DNA of 64,000 nt from an uncultured Saprospiraceae bacterium (GCA_938015595.1 CALLPI010000017.1:47902-111901); one strand, 5' to 3'. Positions 35,574-44,998 are shown, counted from the stretch's first letter. Notes: a model not told the origin generated them from the sequence alone. Numbers and translations are program-made.

Positions 35574-36710
35574 ATGCAAATCGCCATCATAGGAGCCGGC
35601 ACTATGGGCAGCGGCATTGCGCAAGTGGCTGCTATGGCTGGCTGCAAGGTAAGCCTGTACGACACCCGCTACCAAGCGGTAGAAAGCGCCGTTGGACAAA
35701 TAGAAAAGAACCTGCAGCGCCTCCAGGGAAAAGGTCGCTTGGCTACGGCAGATGTCGTTGCTATTATGCAGCGAATCCTGCCCGTGGTGCAGTTGGAGGA
35801 GATGCATCCAGTATCGCTTGCACTGGAGGCCATTGTAGAAAACTTGGAGGTCAAGCGCGCGCTCTTCCAGCAACTGGAGGCAATTGTGTCGCCCGATTGT
35901 CTGCTAGCTACCAATACCTCAGCGCTCTCCATCACGGCCTTGGCTGGTGCATGCAAGCATCCGAACAGGGTGGTCGGCTTGCATTTTTTCAATCCGGCGC
36001 CTGTAATGCCCCTCGTAGAAGTAGCGCCGGCGCTGCAAACTGCCCCGGAAACTGTGGACAAAGCTATGGCCATAGTACAACAGTGGGGCAAAACCACCGT
36101 CAGAGTCAAAGACACGCCCGGTTTCATCGTCAACCGAGTAGCCAGGCCGTTCTACGGCGAAGCTCTGCGTATCCTGGAAGAAGGTATGGCCGACGCCGCC
36201 ACAATTGATTGGGCCATGACCCATATTGCCGGCTTCCGCATGGGGCCCTTTGCCCTGATGGACCTCATCGGCCACGATGTAAACTACGCCGTTACAGAAA
36301 CCACCTTCAGGGCTTACTATTTTGACCCGCGCTATAAGCCCTCCATTACCCAACTACGACTGGTAGAAGCTGGCTACCTGGGGCGCAAAACCGGTAAAGG
36401 CTTTTACGACTACTCACAGGGCAGCATGCCGCCCGAGCCCACGCAAGATGAGCCGCTGGGCCGGTATATTGTCGAACGCATCTTGGCCATGCTCTTCAAC
36501 GAAGCCGTAGATGCTTGGTACTGGGGCATCGCCTCGCGCAAGGACATTGACCTAGCCATGACCCTGGGCGTTAATTATCCCAAAGGACTGCTCCAGTGGG
36601 CAGCAGAAACCGGCACTACACAGGTTTTGGCCACGATAGAAAACCTATACCAACGCTATCGCGAAGACCGCTACCGCCCTAGCCCGGGCTGGCAAAAAAT
36701 GACTGCGTGA
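35574..36710 (+). CDS. 3-hydroxyacyl-CoA (3-hydroxybutyryl-CoA) dehydrogenase
   Basis: 378 aa. NAD-binding Rossmann start [15 protein letters not shown] at 3-17. Catalytic-region motifs [10 protein letters not shown] at 112-121 and [12 protein letters not shown] with His137. The [10 protein letters not shown] element is followed by the helical C-terminal dimerisation domain, then a second copy of that domain (from about 285, [23 protein letters not shown]). It catalyses reversible oxidation of 3-hydroxyacyl-CoA in beta-oxidation or butyrate-type metabolism. No other fatty-acid genes are adjacent. The length, about 95 aa more than simple Hbd, reflects the additional C-terminal half-domain seen in PaaH-like proteins. 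Confidence 0.92.
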   Translation: MQIAIIGAGTMGSGIAQVAAMAGCKVSLYDTRYQAVESAVGQIEKNLQRLQGKGRLATADVVAIMQRILPVVQLEEMHPVSLALEAIVENLEVKRALFQQLEAIVSPDCLLATNTSALSITALAGACKHPNRVVGLHFFNPAPVMPLVEVAPALQTAPETVDKAMAIVQQWGKTTVRVKDTPGFIVNRVARPFYGEALRILEEGMADAATIDWAMTHIAGFRMGPFALMDLIGHDVNYAVTETTFRAYYFDPRYKPSITQLRLVEAGYLGRKTGKGFYDYSQGSMPPEPTQDEPLGRYIVERILAMLFNEAVDAWYWGIASRKDIDLAMTLGVNYPKGLLQWAAETGTTQVLATIENLYQRYREDRYRPSPGWQKMTA

Positions 36711-36715
36711 AAAGA

Positions 36716-36749
36716 TTTTTCCGCTCAGGGGTGGCGCAGCGCGGAAAAA
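36716..36749 (+). terminator. Inverted repeat after the dehydrogenase gene
   Basis: TTTTTCCGC (36716-36724) pairs with GCGGAAAAA (36741-36749). It follows the stop at 36710 and precedes the tRNA-Cys promoter element TATCTTTG (36755-36762). Confidence 0.5.
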
Positions 36750-36777
36750 GCACTTATCTTTGCATCCCGATCTTAAG

Positions 36778-36848
36778 GGTCGCGTGGCCGAGCGGTTAGG
36801 CAAAGGTCTGCAAAACCTTGTACAGCGGTTCGAATCCGCTCGCGACCT
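36778..36848 (+). tRNA. tRNA-Cys (anticodon GCA)
   Basis: 71 bases. Acceptor GGTCGCG/CGCGACC, short D-stem GCC/GGC, anticodon stem AAGGT/ACCTT with loop CTGCAAA (anticodon GCA), T-stem AGCGG/CCGCT, discriminator T73, which is the identity base of tRNA-Cys. CCA is not encoded. TATCTTTG 16 bases upstream is a likely -7 element. Confidence 0.93.
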
Positions 36849-36860
36849 CAAAAAATCAAA

Positions 36861-36900
36861 AGCCCTTGCAAAAAGTTGATTTGCAAGGGCTTTGTTTTTT
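36861..36900 (+). terminator. Rho-independent terminator of tRNA-Cys
   Basis: AGCCCTTGCAAA pairs perfectly with TTTGCAAGGGCT across a 7-base loop, followed by TTGTTTTTT. Confidence 0.92.
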
Positions 36901-36993
36901 GGCACCAAACCTTGCAGAAAAGGCGCAAAAACTCCTATCTTCGCGCCCCGATTCATCGCATTGCAAAAACGATATCAAAAACATTAAGGCCAC

Positions 36994-37110
36994 ATGGGAA
37001 AAGGAGACCGCAGAACTATGCGAGGCAAACTCTGGCGCAACAGCTATGGCAAAACGCGCCCTAAGAAAAAAATAGTAAAAAAAGCTGCACCGAAGCCAGC
37101 ACAAGGCTAA
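36994..37110 (+). CDS. 30S ribosomal protein bTHX
   Basis: 38 aa: [20 protein letters not shown] then TRPKKK and a basic tail rich in Lys, Ala and Pro, ending at TAA 37110. The MGKGD(R/K)xTxRGKxxxxSYGKxRPxKK pattern is that of the small Thermus-type 30S protein THX found in many Bacteroidota. It is short and strongly basic, as expected for an rRNA-binding protein. The stop lies 7 bases from the end of the convergent murI gene. This gene is easily missed in automatic annotation. Confidence 0.85.
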   Translation: MGKGDRRTMRGKLWRNSYGKTRPKKKIVKKAAPKPAQG

Positions 37111-37117
37111 ACGTGCC

Positions 37118-37924
37118 CTACCACATAGGGTAGTACTCCAAAAGGATATCTTCCTGACAGAAGATGCGCGTAGTTTGCTCAAAGGTGGGGGTATAGTCCG
37201 ATATAAAAAAGCGGTGAGCGTGGCGGCGCTGGTCGTTGAGCAGGTTGTGCGCCTCCAGTTTGCGCTTCGCCTCCAGCGCTACCACATCAGTAGAATCCAG
37301 TATTTCGACGCTGCCTTGGTAGAAAGCCTCAATCTCGGGCTTGATCAGCGGGTAATGCGTACAGGCCAGCAGCAAGGCCTGAATGCCGGCGAGGTCGGGA
37401 TGCCCCAGGTAGCTTTCCAGTACCACCTGGCTAACTTCATTGCGCACAAAGCCCTCCTCAATCATGGGCACCAGCAGAGGCGTGGCCAGGGCGCGCACGT
37501 CCAAGCCAGGCTGAAGGTGTAGCAACTGTTGCTGGTACACGCCCGACTGTATGGTAGCTTTAGTGGCAATAACGCCTACGCGCTCAAAGTGGCGTGCTGC
37601 TACAGCCTCCACGAGGGGGTCTACCACATTGACAAAGAGCGCCTGCCCTTTGAAAAACTCCAGCAGCACCCGATAGGCCGCTGAAGAAGCAGAATTGCAG
37701 GCAATGACTACCATTTTACAATGCCGCTCCAGCATAAACTTGGCAATGCGCAGGGCATAGTAGCGAATGGCATCAGCCGATTTTTCGCCGTAGGGCAAGT
37801 GGGCGGTATCGCCAAAGTAGATGAGATCTTCGTTAGGTAATACCCTCATAATGGCATTGGCGACCGTGAGGCCGCCAATGCCAGAGTCAAAAATACCGAT
37901 GGGTTGGTTGGGTTGGTGTGACAT
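37118..37924 (-). CDS. murI: Glutamate racemase
   Basis: 268 aa, normal length. PIGIFDSGIGGLTV at 8-21; first catalytic Cys76 in VIACNSAS; second Cys188 with His190 in ACTHYPLI. It interconverts L- and D-glutamate without cofactor, supplying D-Glu for peptidoglycan. It is the last gene of the minus-strand cluster ompH-ompH-murI, 30 bases after the second ompH, an order seen in other Bacteroidota. Confidence 0.95.
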   Translation of the reverse strand: MSHQPNQPIGIFDSGIGGLTVANAIMRVLPNEDLIYFGDTAHLPYGEKSADAIRYYALRIAKFMLERHCKMVVIACNSASSAAYRVLLEFFKGQALFVNVVDPLVEAVAARHFERVGVIATKATIQSGVYQQQLLHLQPGLDVRALATPLLVPMIEEGFVRNEVSQVVLESYLGHPDLAGIQALLLACTHYPLIKPEIEAFYQGSVEILDSTDVVALEAKRKLEAHNLLNDQRRHAHRFFISDYTPTFEQTTRIFCQEDILLEYYPMW

Positions 37925-37954
37925 CAGCCACGAAGTGGATAAGAGTGCAAAGTA

Positions 37955-38461
37955 TCAGATGCCGAGTTTGGCCTTGACCAAGCGACTCACATCCTGCGAT
38001 TCATCAGCGTACAGCAGTACACCTTGATCGAAAATGAATTGGAAGCCATTTTCTTTGGCTACATCCGCTATGGCTTTGTTGACTTTTTCGTAAATGGGCT
38101 GCAACAGAGCATCGCGTTTTTCTTGCAGTTGCTTCATCATATCCTGCTCATACTTGCCCAACTCTTCTTCTGCAGCTTTGAGGCGGGCGGCTTCGGTTTC
38201 TTGCTGCTTGGGCGAGAGCTCGCCGCGCTCCATTTTTTGCTGCACTGCGGCATAGTCGGCCTGGAGTTTTTCAAGCATGGTCTGGCCTTTTTTTTGCAGT
38301 TGCGTTTGTAAGGCTTCCAACGAGGCCTCGGCTTGCTTGAGTTCGGGCATTTCTGACAGGATAAGCGAAGAGTTTACATAGCCGAACTTCTGGGCCGAAG
38401 CCGAAAGAGCCACACTACACAATGCCAGCACCAACAATACCGGTTTAAGCGTTTGCTTCAT
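37955..38461 (-). CDS. OmpH/Skp family periplasmic chaperone
   Basis: 168 aa from the ATG at 38461; the frame extends to 38533, but this start gives the signal peptide (MKQTLKPVLLVLALCSVALSASA). Mature start QKFGYVNSSLILSEMPE, then long coiled-coil arms (about 45-130, Glu/Gln/Lys-rich), then a beta end with QFIFDQGVLLYADES typical of the OmpH family. Skp-like proteins escort unfolded outer-membrane proteins through the periplasm. Paralogue of the upstream gene at 38541. Confidence 0.88.
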   Translation of the reverse strand: MKQTLKPVLLVLALCSVALSASAQKFGYVNSSLILSEMPELKQAEASLEALQTQLQKKGQTMLEKLQADYAAVQQKMERGELSPKQQETEAARLKAAEEELGKYEQDMMKQLQEKRDALLQPIYEKVNKAIADVAKENGFQFIFDQGVLLYADESQDVSRLVKAKLGI

Positions 38462-38540
38462 CTCAATGGTACGTTTAATAATTGAAGTGATAGAATGAAC
38501 GAAAGCGGCTGCAAAGGTACGTATTGCTGCCAAAAATTCT

Positions 38541-39074
38541 CTATTTGAGGCGGTTCAAAATGTCTTCGGTTTTATCGTAAGCAGGGCTAAAGTAGATGAT
38601 ACCTGCAGCACCTGACTTGTCGAAGATGAAATCATAGCCGCGTTCGCTGGCATAGTTTTCAATGGCCCGATATACACGCTCCTGTATGGGGCGCACCATT
38701 TCCTGGCGGCGGCGGAAGAGTTCGCCTTCCGGGCCGAAGCGGGCTTTCTGAAGATCGCGCACTTCTTTTTCGCGGTTCAGGATCTCGTCTTCGCGTTGGC
38801 GGCGGGCTTCTTCGCTGAGAAGTACTTGCTCGGCCTGATAGCGGTTGTACAAGCCCTTGATGACGTCGTACTCTTGGGCAATGTCCTGGCGCCATTTGGC
38901 AGCAATGCGGTCAAGTTCTTCCTGGGCAGTTTTGTATTCCTTAATGCTTTCAAGGATGCGGTCCACGTCCACGTAAGCGATGCGTTGTGCAGAGGCAGTA
39001 GTAGTCATTGCCGCCAAAAGGCTAATGGCGAACACGGTATGGCGAACAAGTCGGGATAGGCTGGTAAGAGTCAT
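38541..39074 (-). CDS. OmpH/Skp family periplasmic chaperone (first copy)
   Basis: 177 aa from the ATG at 39074; the frame opens at 39143, but the shorter form carries the signal peptide (MTLTSLSRLVRHTVFAISLL...TASA). Mature start QRIAYVDVDRILESIKEY is the OmpH hallmark. The arms run to about 150, ending in YDFIFDKSGAAGIIYFSP. First gene of the ompH-ompH-murI cluster; the bamA gene that usually precedes it in Bacteroidota is not here, because the next gene upstream is the divergent hutH. Confidence 0.88.
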   Translation of the reverse strand: MTLTSLSRLVRHTVFAISLLAAMTTTASAQRIAYVDVDRILESIKEYKTAQEELDRIAAKWRQDIAQEYDVIKGLYNRYQAEQVLLSEEARRQREDEILNREKEVRDLQKARFGPEGELFRRRQEMVRPIQERVYRAIENYASERGYDFIFDKSGAAGIIYFSPAYDKTEDILNRLK

Positions 39075-39222
39075 GGCAGTACGATGCTTTTGGTGAAAAA
39101 TGAAGTCAAAGGTACAAACGAAACGACAATGATTGTGTTGCACAGCGCGTTTCGTCTGTTTAAACGCTCGTCAGGTGCTTGCAGTCACAGTTTGCAGTAG
39201 GCTTTAACCCTTGTTTAACGCG

Positions 39223-39257
39223 TTGCTTAACAATCTTAACGTTATGCCCTACCTTTG
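39223..39257 (+). promoter_or_regulatory. Probable promoter of the ammonia-lyase gene
   Basis: TACCTTTG (39250-39257) fits the -7 element; TTGC at 39223-39226 is a candidate -33 element with a 23-base spacer, slightly long. Confidence 0.45.
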
Positions 39258-39286
39258 CGCCCGATCTAACCTGACCACGTCAAACC

Positions 39287-40783
39287 ATGTCTGAGTCGCT
39301 TTATTATTATATCCATACAGCGCCGCTTGCTCCTGAAGAAGCTGTACGAACTATCTGCGAGCGTCGGCCTTTGATGCTGTCAGTGGAGGCCAGCCAACGC
39401 ATTCAATCCTGCCGGCAATACCTCGAACGCCGGCTTGCCCAAAACGACCAACTTCTCTATGGCATCAACACTGGGTTTGGCTCACTATGCAACATCCGCA
39501 TTTCCGACAACGAGATCGAAGACCTGCAGCATCACCTCGTCAAGTCACATGCCTGCGGCACTGGTGAAGAAGTGCCTGAGGAGATCGTGCGCTGCATGCT
39601 TTTTCTCAAAATCCGGAGCTTGGCCTTCGGGCACTCTGGGGTGCGGCTGGAACTGGTGCAGCGGCTCATTGACTTTTACAACGCCGACGTGCTACCAGTC
39701 ATTTACCAGCAAGGCTCCCTGGGGGCTTCGGGCGATCTGGCGCCGCTGGCACATCTAAGCCTGCCGCTCATTGGCCTGGGTGAAGTATGGCATGAGGGCG
39801 AGCGCGTGGCGGCTATGCCAACGCTCAGAGCGCACGGATGGCAGCCGCTGCAACTGCAGTCAAAAGAAGGATTGGCGTTGCTCAATGGTACGCAGTTCTC
39901 CACAGCTTATGCCCTGTGGTGCCTGGCTGAGGCGCAGCGGCTGACGGATCTGGCTGATGTGTGCGCGGCGTTGTCTATGGATGCCTTTCAATGCCTGACT
40001 GCACCGCTACACCCAGCCTTGCACCGGGCGCGTCCCTACAAGGGCCAGGCGCTGGCAGCCCAGCGCATCCTGCGGCTACTGGAAGGTAGCCCGATGGCGG
40101 CTCAGCCCAAGACACACGTCCAAGACCCCTATGCCTTTCGCTGCGCGCCACAGGTGCACGGCGCCTCGCGCGAGGCGCTGGAGCACGTGCGGCATATTGT
40201 GCATACGGAGGTCAATGCCGCTACGGACAACCCCATGATTTTTCCGGAGGAAGACAGCGTGCTTTCCGGGGGCAACTTCCATGCCCAGCCCATTGCCCTG
40301 GCCATGGACTACTTGGCTATAGCCACTGCCGAACTAGCCTCCATTTCTGAGCGGCGCACTTACCAGCTTATCTCCGGCGCCAGGGGGCTGCCGCCTTTTC
40401 TCACTCAATTTCCTGGGCTGCACTCCGGTCTGATGATCCCACAATATACGGCGGCAGCTATCGTAAGCCAAAACAAGCAACTTTGTACCCCCGCTTCTGT
40501 GGATTCCATCCCTTCCAGCAATGGCCAGGAAGACCACGTGAGTATGGCCGCCAATGCTGCTACCAAGGCTTGGCGCGTATTGCGCAATGTGGACACCGTA
40601 CTGGCCATTGAGTGGATGACTGCCGCGCAGGCTATACACCTGCGTCGCCCACAGGCTACTTCGCCCGCACTAGAAGCCCTCCTCGAAGCCTACCGGGAGG
40701 TCGTGCCTCCGATAGAGGAAGACCGCGTACTGAGCGACGACATGGCTGCCACATCTGGGTTCTTGAGGGCTCAACTCTTGTAG
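39287..40783 (+). CDS. hutH: Aromatic amino acid (histidine) ammonia-lyase
   Basis: 498 aa. The MIO-forming tripeptide Ala-Ser-Gly is at 147-149 in GSLGASGDLAPLAH. Tyr58 precedes GINTGFGSL; SHACGTG at 87-93 is the selectivity loop; ATDNPMIF and FHAQPIA follow. The family deaminates histidine (to urocanate), phenylalanine or tyrosine. The overall length and the absence of a PAL-type C-terminal extension fit the histidine type, but the selectivity loop does not settle substrate. No other hut genes are near. It is divergent from ompH. Confidence 0.88.
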   Translation: MSESLYYYIHTAPLAPEEAVRTICERRPLMLSVEASQRIQSCRQYLERRLAQNDQLLYGINTGFGSLCNIRISDNEIEDLQHHLVKSHACGTGEEVPEEIVRCMLFLKIRSLAFGHSGVRLELVQRLIDFYNADVLPVIYQQGSLGASGDLAPLAHLSLPLIGLGEVWHEGERVAAMPTLRAHGWQPLQLQSKEGLALLNGTQFSTAYALWCLAEAQRLTDLADVCAALSMDAFQCLTAPLHPALHRARPYKGQALAAQRILRLLEGSPMAAQPKTHVQDPYAFRCAPQVHGASREALEHVRHIVHTEVNAATDNPMIFPEEDSVLSGGNFHAQPIALAMDYLAIATAELASISERRTYQLISGARGLPPFLTQFPGLHSGLMIPQYTAAAIVSQNKQLCTPASVDSIPSSNGQEDHVSMAANAATKAWRVLRNVDTVLAIEWMTAAQAIHLRRPQATSPALEALLEAYREVVPPIEEDRVLSDDMAATSGFLRAQLL

Positions 40784-41214
40784 GGCAAAGCGCGTTTTAG
40801 CCCAGCAAGGTCCCTGCCAGCCCTCTACTTTCTTTTGGGTAAACCAACGCAAGCCTTTCTGTTTGCTTAACAATATTCTTACAGGAAGACTAAAGTGAAT
40901 GGCTGCACTCGGCTAAAGTATTGACAGGCGCACAGCGATGGCTTTTGCCGCGCAGGAATAGCCGTTAGGTCGGACGAAGTTCTAAAAAAGCGTTTTTTGC
41001 TTTCGCGAAAAAAAAAAAATGGGTCAAATCTTGGTGTTTGCAAAACTTTGCTTATTTTTGCGTTACATTTCTTCCCCCCCTATTTGTAAGGCGACTCTAC
41101 AATTCAAAGGTTCAAATTGTCTTCTTAATTAGGCTTTGTAACATTTTTTCTCTGAAGGACGATTCCTGGCAGAGGAACGATTGGTGTACAATCATTTTTT
41201 AATCCAAAATATTT
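40784..41214. other. Intergenic region and long leader of the T9SS gene
   Basis: About 430 bases. A tract of thirteen A lies near 41008-41020. The promoter (41031-41060) is followed by a leader of about 145 bases with a small inverted repeat ACAATT/AATTGT near 41100. No gene was seen in 40784-41030. Confidence 0.45.
41031..41060 (+). promoter_or_regulatory. Promoter of the T9SS gene at 41215
   Basis: TTGG (41031-41034), an 18-base spacer, then TATTTTTG (41053-41060). The -7 element is exact. Confidence 0.5.
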
Positions 41215-43623
41215 ATGAACATGAAAGCACTTTTTACGTTTGTGAAGCGATGTATGGGGTTAGTTCTGCTAACCTTTGGAGCGCTACAAGTTTCTGCGCA
41301 AAACAATTGTTCGTCTCCTATGGTGATCCCCTCGATTCCATTCTCTAGTGGATCTCAAACCACCTGTGGCACAGTGAATGACTTCGGCGCCGGCTTTGCC
41401 AGTTGCGTAAGCTCTTCTTATGGCGGTGGAGAGGATTATGTTTATTCCATAAATATTACTGGCGCACCAGTGACTTACCAACTGTCATTGGGAGGTACAG
41501 CTAGCTGGAAGATAGTCTCTGTGCACTCTGCCTGTCCACCTTCGGGCGCCAACTGTATAGGGGGCATTTCTACAAGCAGCAGCACATCTGCCACAACTAA
41601 CGTTACGTTTCCTACTAATGGTACGTATTTCATCATCATTGATACATGGCCTTCGCCAACTTGCGGCAACTTCACGCTTGACATCACCCTGCCTCCGCCG
41701 CCGCCGGCTAACGACGCCTGTAGTAATGCCATTGTCATCAGCGGATGCACCAGCGTAACAGGTAATACCACATTCGCCACAGGTGATGGGCTCACTGCCT
41801 TTTGTGGTACCAGCGTAAGCTCAACGGCAAAAGGCGTATGGTATCGCTTCACGGGTGATGGCTTCCCTGTGGAGGTCAATACCTGTGCCGCAGGTACTAC
41901 ATTTGATACTAAAATACAAGTGTATTCAGGTACATGCAGTTCGCTGACCTGCGTAGACGGCAATGACGATGACGCTGGGTGCACTTTCAGTGCTACCCGT
42001 TCCAAAGTCACCTGGACATCTTCGCCTGGAGTGGACTACTACATTTATGTGTATCCCTTCTCAGGTACTGGTGGCACATTTGTGCTTAATCTAATTAGCG
42101 GCCCGCCCTGCTCTGCTCCTACGGGGCTCTCTGCTTCCGTGGTAGGTACAACTACTGCTACGGTAAACTGGAGCGCTGTATTGGGCGCCACTAACTACAC
42201 CTACACCATAAGCACCTCTCCTACCTGCCCTGGAGGCACGCCCACTATTACAGCCGGCACTTCAGCAAGTTTCACTGGCCTTATACCCAACACCACTTAC
42301 TATGTGTGCGTAAGAACCAACTGTGCTTGTGGCAGCAGCACTTATGTAAGCACATCCTTCACTACGCTACCTCTGCCCAACGACAACTGTGCTGGTGCCA
42401 TCACGGTAAGTTGTAACTCTACTGTAACGGGTAGCACGATAGGTGCTACATCCGATGCAGCATTGGGCTCATGTAGCACCGGAACTGGTGGTACGCCAAC
42501 CAATGGGGTATGGTACAAACTAGTCGGTGATGGCTCACTTGTCACTGTCAGCTTGTGTGGATCAGCTTATGATACCAAGTTGCACGTATATACCGGCACT
42601 TGCGGCAGCCTCACGTGCGTGACCAGCAATGACGATTTTTGCGGCCTTCAATCCCAGGTGACTTTTGTGGCTACTGCCGGCGTGGACTACTTTATAGTGG
42701 TCAATGGCTACTTAAGCGCCACCGGCGCCTTCAGCATGAACATCACCTGCGTATGCGGCGGCCCGCTGGGCGCTCCCTGGACTACTACTCCAATAGGTGG
42801 AGTAACAGGCTCGGCCACTGATAACGTATGTGGCGGCAGTATTGACATTAGCTCCAATGGCTTTTCGCCCTCGCTTGCCAATGATGCGCTTACGTTTGCT
42901 CACCAAACGCTGTGTGGTAACCAAAGTATCACAGTGAGGGTCAAAAACGTTACCAATTCAGGATTCGCAGGTATCATGTTCCGCGAAAATACGACGCCTG
43001 GCTCTCGTATGATAGCGCTTAGAACACAGTTGACCAACTCGGTTTTCCGCGACCTCCGCTCTGTCGTCAATGGCATACGCAACACGCAGCAATTCCCTGC
43101 GCCGATTGGCGAACAGTGGCTTCGCCTAGTGCGCAATGGCAGCACGTTCATTGGTTATGTCTCGTCTAATGGCGTCAACTGGCAGCAGGTCATGGTTGCC
43201 AACCTTGCACTGCCTAGCTGCGTACAGGTAGGCTTATTTGTACAAGGCATCAACGTCAACTCTACGGCTACCGCAGTGTTTAGCGACGTAAACATCATGC
43301 CGCTGCCGTTGGCTGCTTCGGCTGTAGCGGATGGCGAACGCCTCTTTGACACACCGCTGGAGTTTTCGCTCTTCCCCAACCCGACCCAGAACGACCTAAA
43401 CGTGAAGTTGGGCGAAGAATTCCTCGGCAAGCAAGTGACCCTCCAAGTGAGCAACCAACTAGGCCAAACGGTGATGGTGCGCAAGATCGCATCGGTAGAA
43501 AATCTGATTGAGACCATCTCGGTCAATCAGCTACCACATGGCGTGTATATCATGACTGTGCGCACAGACGACCATCATAGCCTTACCAAGAAGTTCATTG
43601 TAGGTACGGTGCAAAGACCATAA
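41215..43623 (+). CDS. Secreted T9SS protein with repeated PPC-like and FN3 domains
   Basis: 802 aa. Signal peptide ending in ALQVSAQ (about residue 29). Three Cys-rich beta-modules resembling pre-peptidase C-terminal domains follow (about 30-165, 168-295, 390-515): each has NDACSNAI-type starts, VWYRFTGDG or VWYKLVGDG and FDTKIQVYSGTCSSLTC or YDTKLHVYTGTCGSLTC. An FN3 module with TATVNWSAVLGATNYTY lies between the second and third. Next is a DUF1349-like beta-sandwich (about 530-705, FSPSLANDALTF; EQWLRLVRNGSTFIGYVSS). The C-terminus is a T9SS domain (FSLFPNPTQNDLNVKLG; LPHGVYIMTVRT). Probably a surface or extracellular binding protein; no catalytic motif seen. Confidence 0.85.
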   Translation: MNMKALFTFVKRCMGLVLLTFGALQVSAQNNCSSPMVIPSIPFSSGSQTTCGTVNDFGAGFASCVSSSYGGGEDYVYSINITGAPVTYQLSLGGTASWKIVSVHSACPPSGANCIGGISTSSSTSATTNVTFPTNGTYFIIIDTWPSPTCGNFTLDITLPPPPPANDACSNAIVISGCTSVTGNTTFATGDGLTAFCGTSVSSTAKGVWYRFTGDGFPVEVNTCAAGTTFDTKIQVYSGTCSSLTCVDGNDDDAGCTFSATRSKVTWTSSPGVDYYIYVYPFSGTGGTFVLNLISGPPCSAPTGLSASVVGTTTATVNWSAVLGATNYTYTISTSPTCPGGTPTITAGTSASFTGLIPNTTYYVCVRTNCACGSSTYVSTSFTTLPLPNDNCAGAITVSCNSTVTGSTIGATSDAALGSCSTGTGGTPTNGVWYKLVGDGSLVTVSLCGSAYDTKLHVYTGTCGSLTCVTSNDDFCGLQSQVTFVATAGVDYFIVVNGYLSATGAFSMNITCVCGGPLGAPWTTTPIGGVTGSATDNVCGGSIDISSNGFSPSLANDALTFAHQTLCGNQSITVRVKNVTNSGFAGIMFRENTTPGSRMIALRTQLTNSVFRDLRSVVNGIRNTQQFPAPIGEQWLRLVRNGSTFIGYVSSNGVNWQQVMVANLALPSCVQVGLFVQGINVNSTATAVFSDVNIMPLPLAASAVADGERLFDTPLEFSLFPNPTQNDLNVKLGEEFLGKQVTLQVSNQLGQTVMVRKIASVENLIETISVNQLPHGVYIMTVRTDDHHSLTKKFIVGTVQRP

Positions 43624-43657
43624 ACAGATGTTTCAAAATTATTGAGGATACTAGAGA

Positions 43658-43688
43658 GAGAGCCGGTTTCCACTAGGAGCCGGCTCTC
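43658..43688 (+). terminator. Hairpin after the T9SS gene
   Basis: GAGAGCCGG (43658-43666) and CCGGCTCTC (43680-43688) pair perfectly with a 13-base loop; ATTTTAAGG follows. Confidence 0.7.
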
Positions 43689-43721
43689 GCCATTTTAAGG
43701 TTTTCTGGGTAATTTTGCTGC

Positions 43722-44108
43722 ATGGATAAAGTTAGGATAGACAAATGGCTGTGGAGTGTGCGCATTTTCAAATCGCGTACTCTGGCTACCGATGCCTGCC
43801 GCGAGGGCAAGGTCAAGCTCAATGGCGAAGAGGTAAAAGCCTCTCAGATGATTCAGGTTGGCGATGTACTAGAAGTGCGCAAAGACGGCTTCAATATGCG
43901 CTACCAGGTGCTTCAACTCATAGAAAAGCGCGTAGGCGCACCACTGGCTCAAGTGTGCTACGAAGACCTCACCCCAGCCGAAGAATTGAACAAGTACAAA
44001 GACTGGTTTGTAGGCAAAGCTGGTGCGGAGTACCGCGAGAAAGGCAGCGGGCGCCCTACCAAAAAAGAGCGGCGCGAAATAGACGAGTTTAAAAATTGGG
44101 CAAAGTAG
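43722..44108 (+). CDS. S4-domain RNA-binding protein (Hsp15-like)
   Basis: 128 aa. S4 domain at about 1-65: MDKVRIDKWLWSVRIFKSRT, then ACREGKVKLNGEEVKAS and VGDVLEVRKDG. A basic C-terminal tail (GRPTKKERREIDEF) completes the Hsp15 architecture. Hsp15 binds stalled 50S-nascent chain complexes in E. coli; here the role is inferred. The gene follows the T9SS gene after a terminator. Confidence 0.88.
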   Translation: MDKVRIDKWLWSVRIFKSRTLATDACREGKVKLNGEEVKASQMIQVGDVLEVRKDGFNMRYQVLQLIEKRVGAPLAQVCYEDLTPAEELNKYKDWFVGKAGAEYREKGSGRPTKKERREIDEFKNWAK

Positions 44109-44140
44109 TGTAGAATTGGAGCTTTTGGCGGTGGCTTTGA

Positions 44141-44992
44141 CTACGCTACCTGTGGCTGCCCTTTTTGCTTGACGGTGTAAAAGTAGCCCAGTTCGTTGAG
44201 GATGTCGTACAGGTACTCATGGTAGGCAGCAAACTCCGGCAGGTTGTTGTGGCGTCCGTTAGGGATGGTGAGCAGTACGCAGCCCTCAGGGTTGAGTTGC
44301 TGAAGCATGAGGCTTTGCTCGTAACTGATAAGGCGGTCTTTATCGCCGTGCAGGATGAAAACCGGACAAGTAATCTTGCGCATGAATTGGTCAGTGCGGA
44401 TGTGAAAGCGCAACAGCCAGCGCAGGGGCAAGAAAAAACCAAAGCGGCGTATCTGGTGCAGAAAGCTGAAGTAGGGCGAGTCAAGGATGAGCATCTGGGG
44501 CTTATTCCAGGAGGCAATGCGGGCGGCAATACCGCTGCCCAGCGAGCGGCCGTACACTACGATGCGCTCCTCGGGGAAGCGGCTGCTGAGCCATTTGTAT
44601 ATTGCTTGGGCATCATTGTATAGTGTAGTCTCGGTGCGGCGGCCCTTGCTCTTACCAAAGCCGCGATAGTCAAACATGAAAAAATCGTAGCCCTTGCTCA
44701 CAAAGTCGCGGGCAAACTTGCCCCAGCCCTTGATGCTACGCGAGTTGCCTTTGAGGTAGTACACTACCCCTTTGGAGTTAGGTACTTTGAAATGCACGGC
44801 ATTAATACGGCCGCCGTCTTCCATCTCAAAATCTACCTCCTCGAACGGAAAGGGATATTTGTACTCAAACTGGCGGGGCAGGCGCTCTGGGCGGAAAAAG
44901 AAAAAATCCTGTAGGAAATAAAATGCTATGCATAGCCCGCCGTAGCAGGCCACCAACAACACAACAAAAGAAGGAATCAGGATGTAGTGCAT
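44141..44992 (-). CDS. Alpha/beta-hydrolase with an N-terminal membrane anchor
   Basis: 283 aa. Hydrophobic segment at about 3-32 (LIPSFVVLLVACYGGLCIAF), then the alpha/beta-hydrolase fold: nucleophile Ser150 in VYGRSLGSG, acid in ILHGDKDRLI and His in NGRHNNLPEF. The FDYRGFGKSKGRR element precedes the nucleophile. Likely membrane-bound and facing the cytoplasm or periplasm; substrate unknown (ABHD13/17-like family). It is 6 bases downstream of the GCS2-CBS gene and likely co-transcribed with it. Confidence 0.85.
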   Translation of the reverse strand: MHYILIPSFVVLLVACYGGLCIAFYFLQDFFFFRPERLPRQFEYKYPFPFEEVDFEMEDGGRINAVHFKVPNSKGVVYYLKGNSRSIKGWGKFARDFVSKGYDFFMFDYRGFGKSKGRRTETTLYNDAQAIYKWLSSRFPEERIVVYGRSLGSGIAARIASWNKPQMLILDSPYFSFLHQIRRFGFFLPLRWLLRFHIRTDQFMRKITCPVFILHGDKDRLISYEQSLMLQQLNPEGCVLLTIPNGRHNNLPEFAAYHEYLYDILNELGYFYTVKQKGQPQVA

Positions 44993-44998
44993 GCACCG

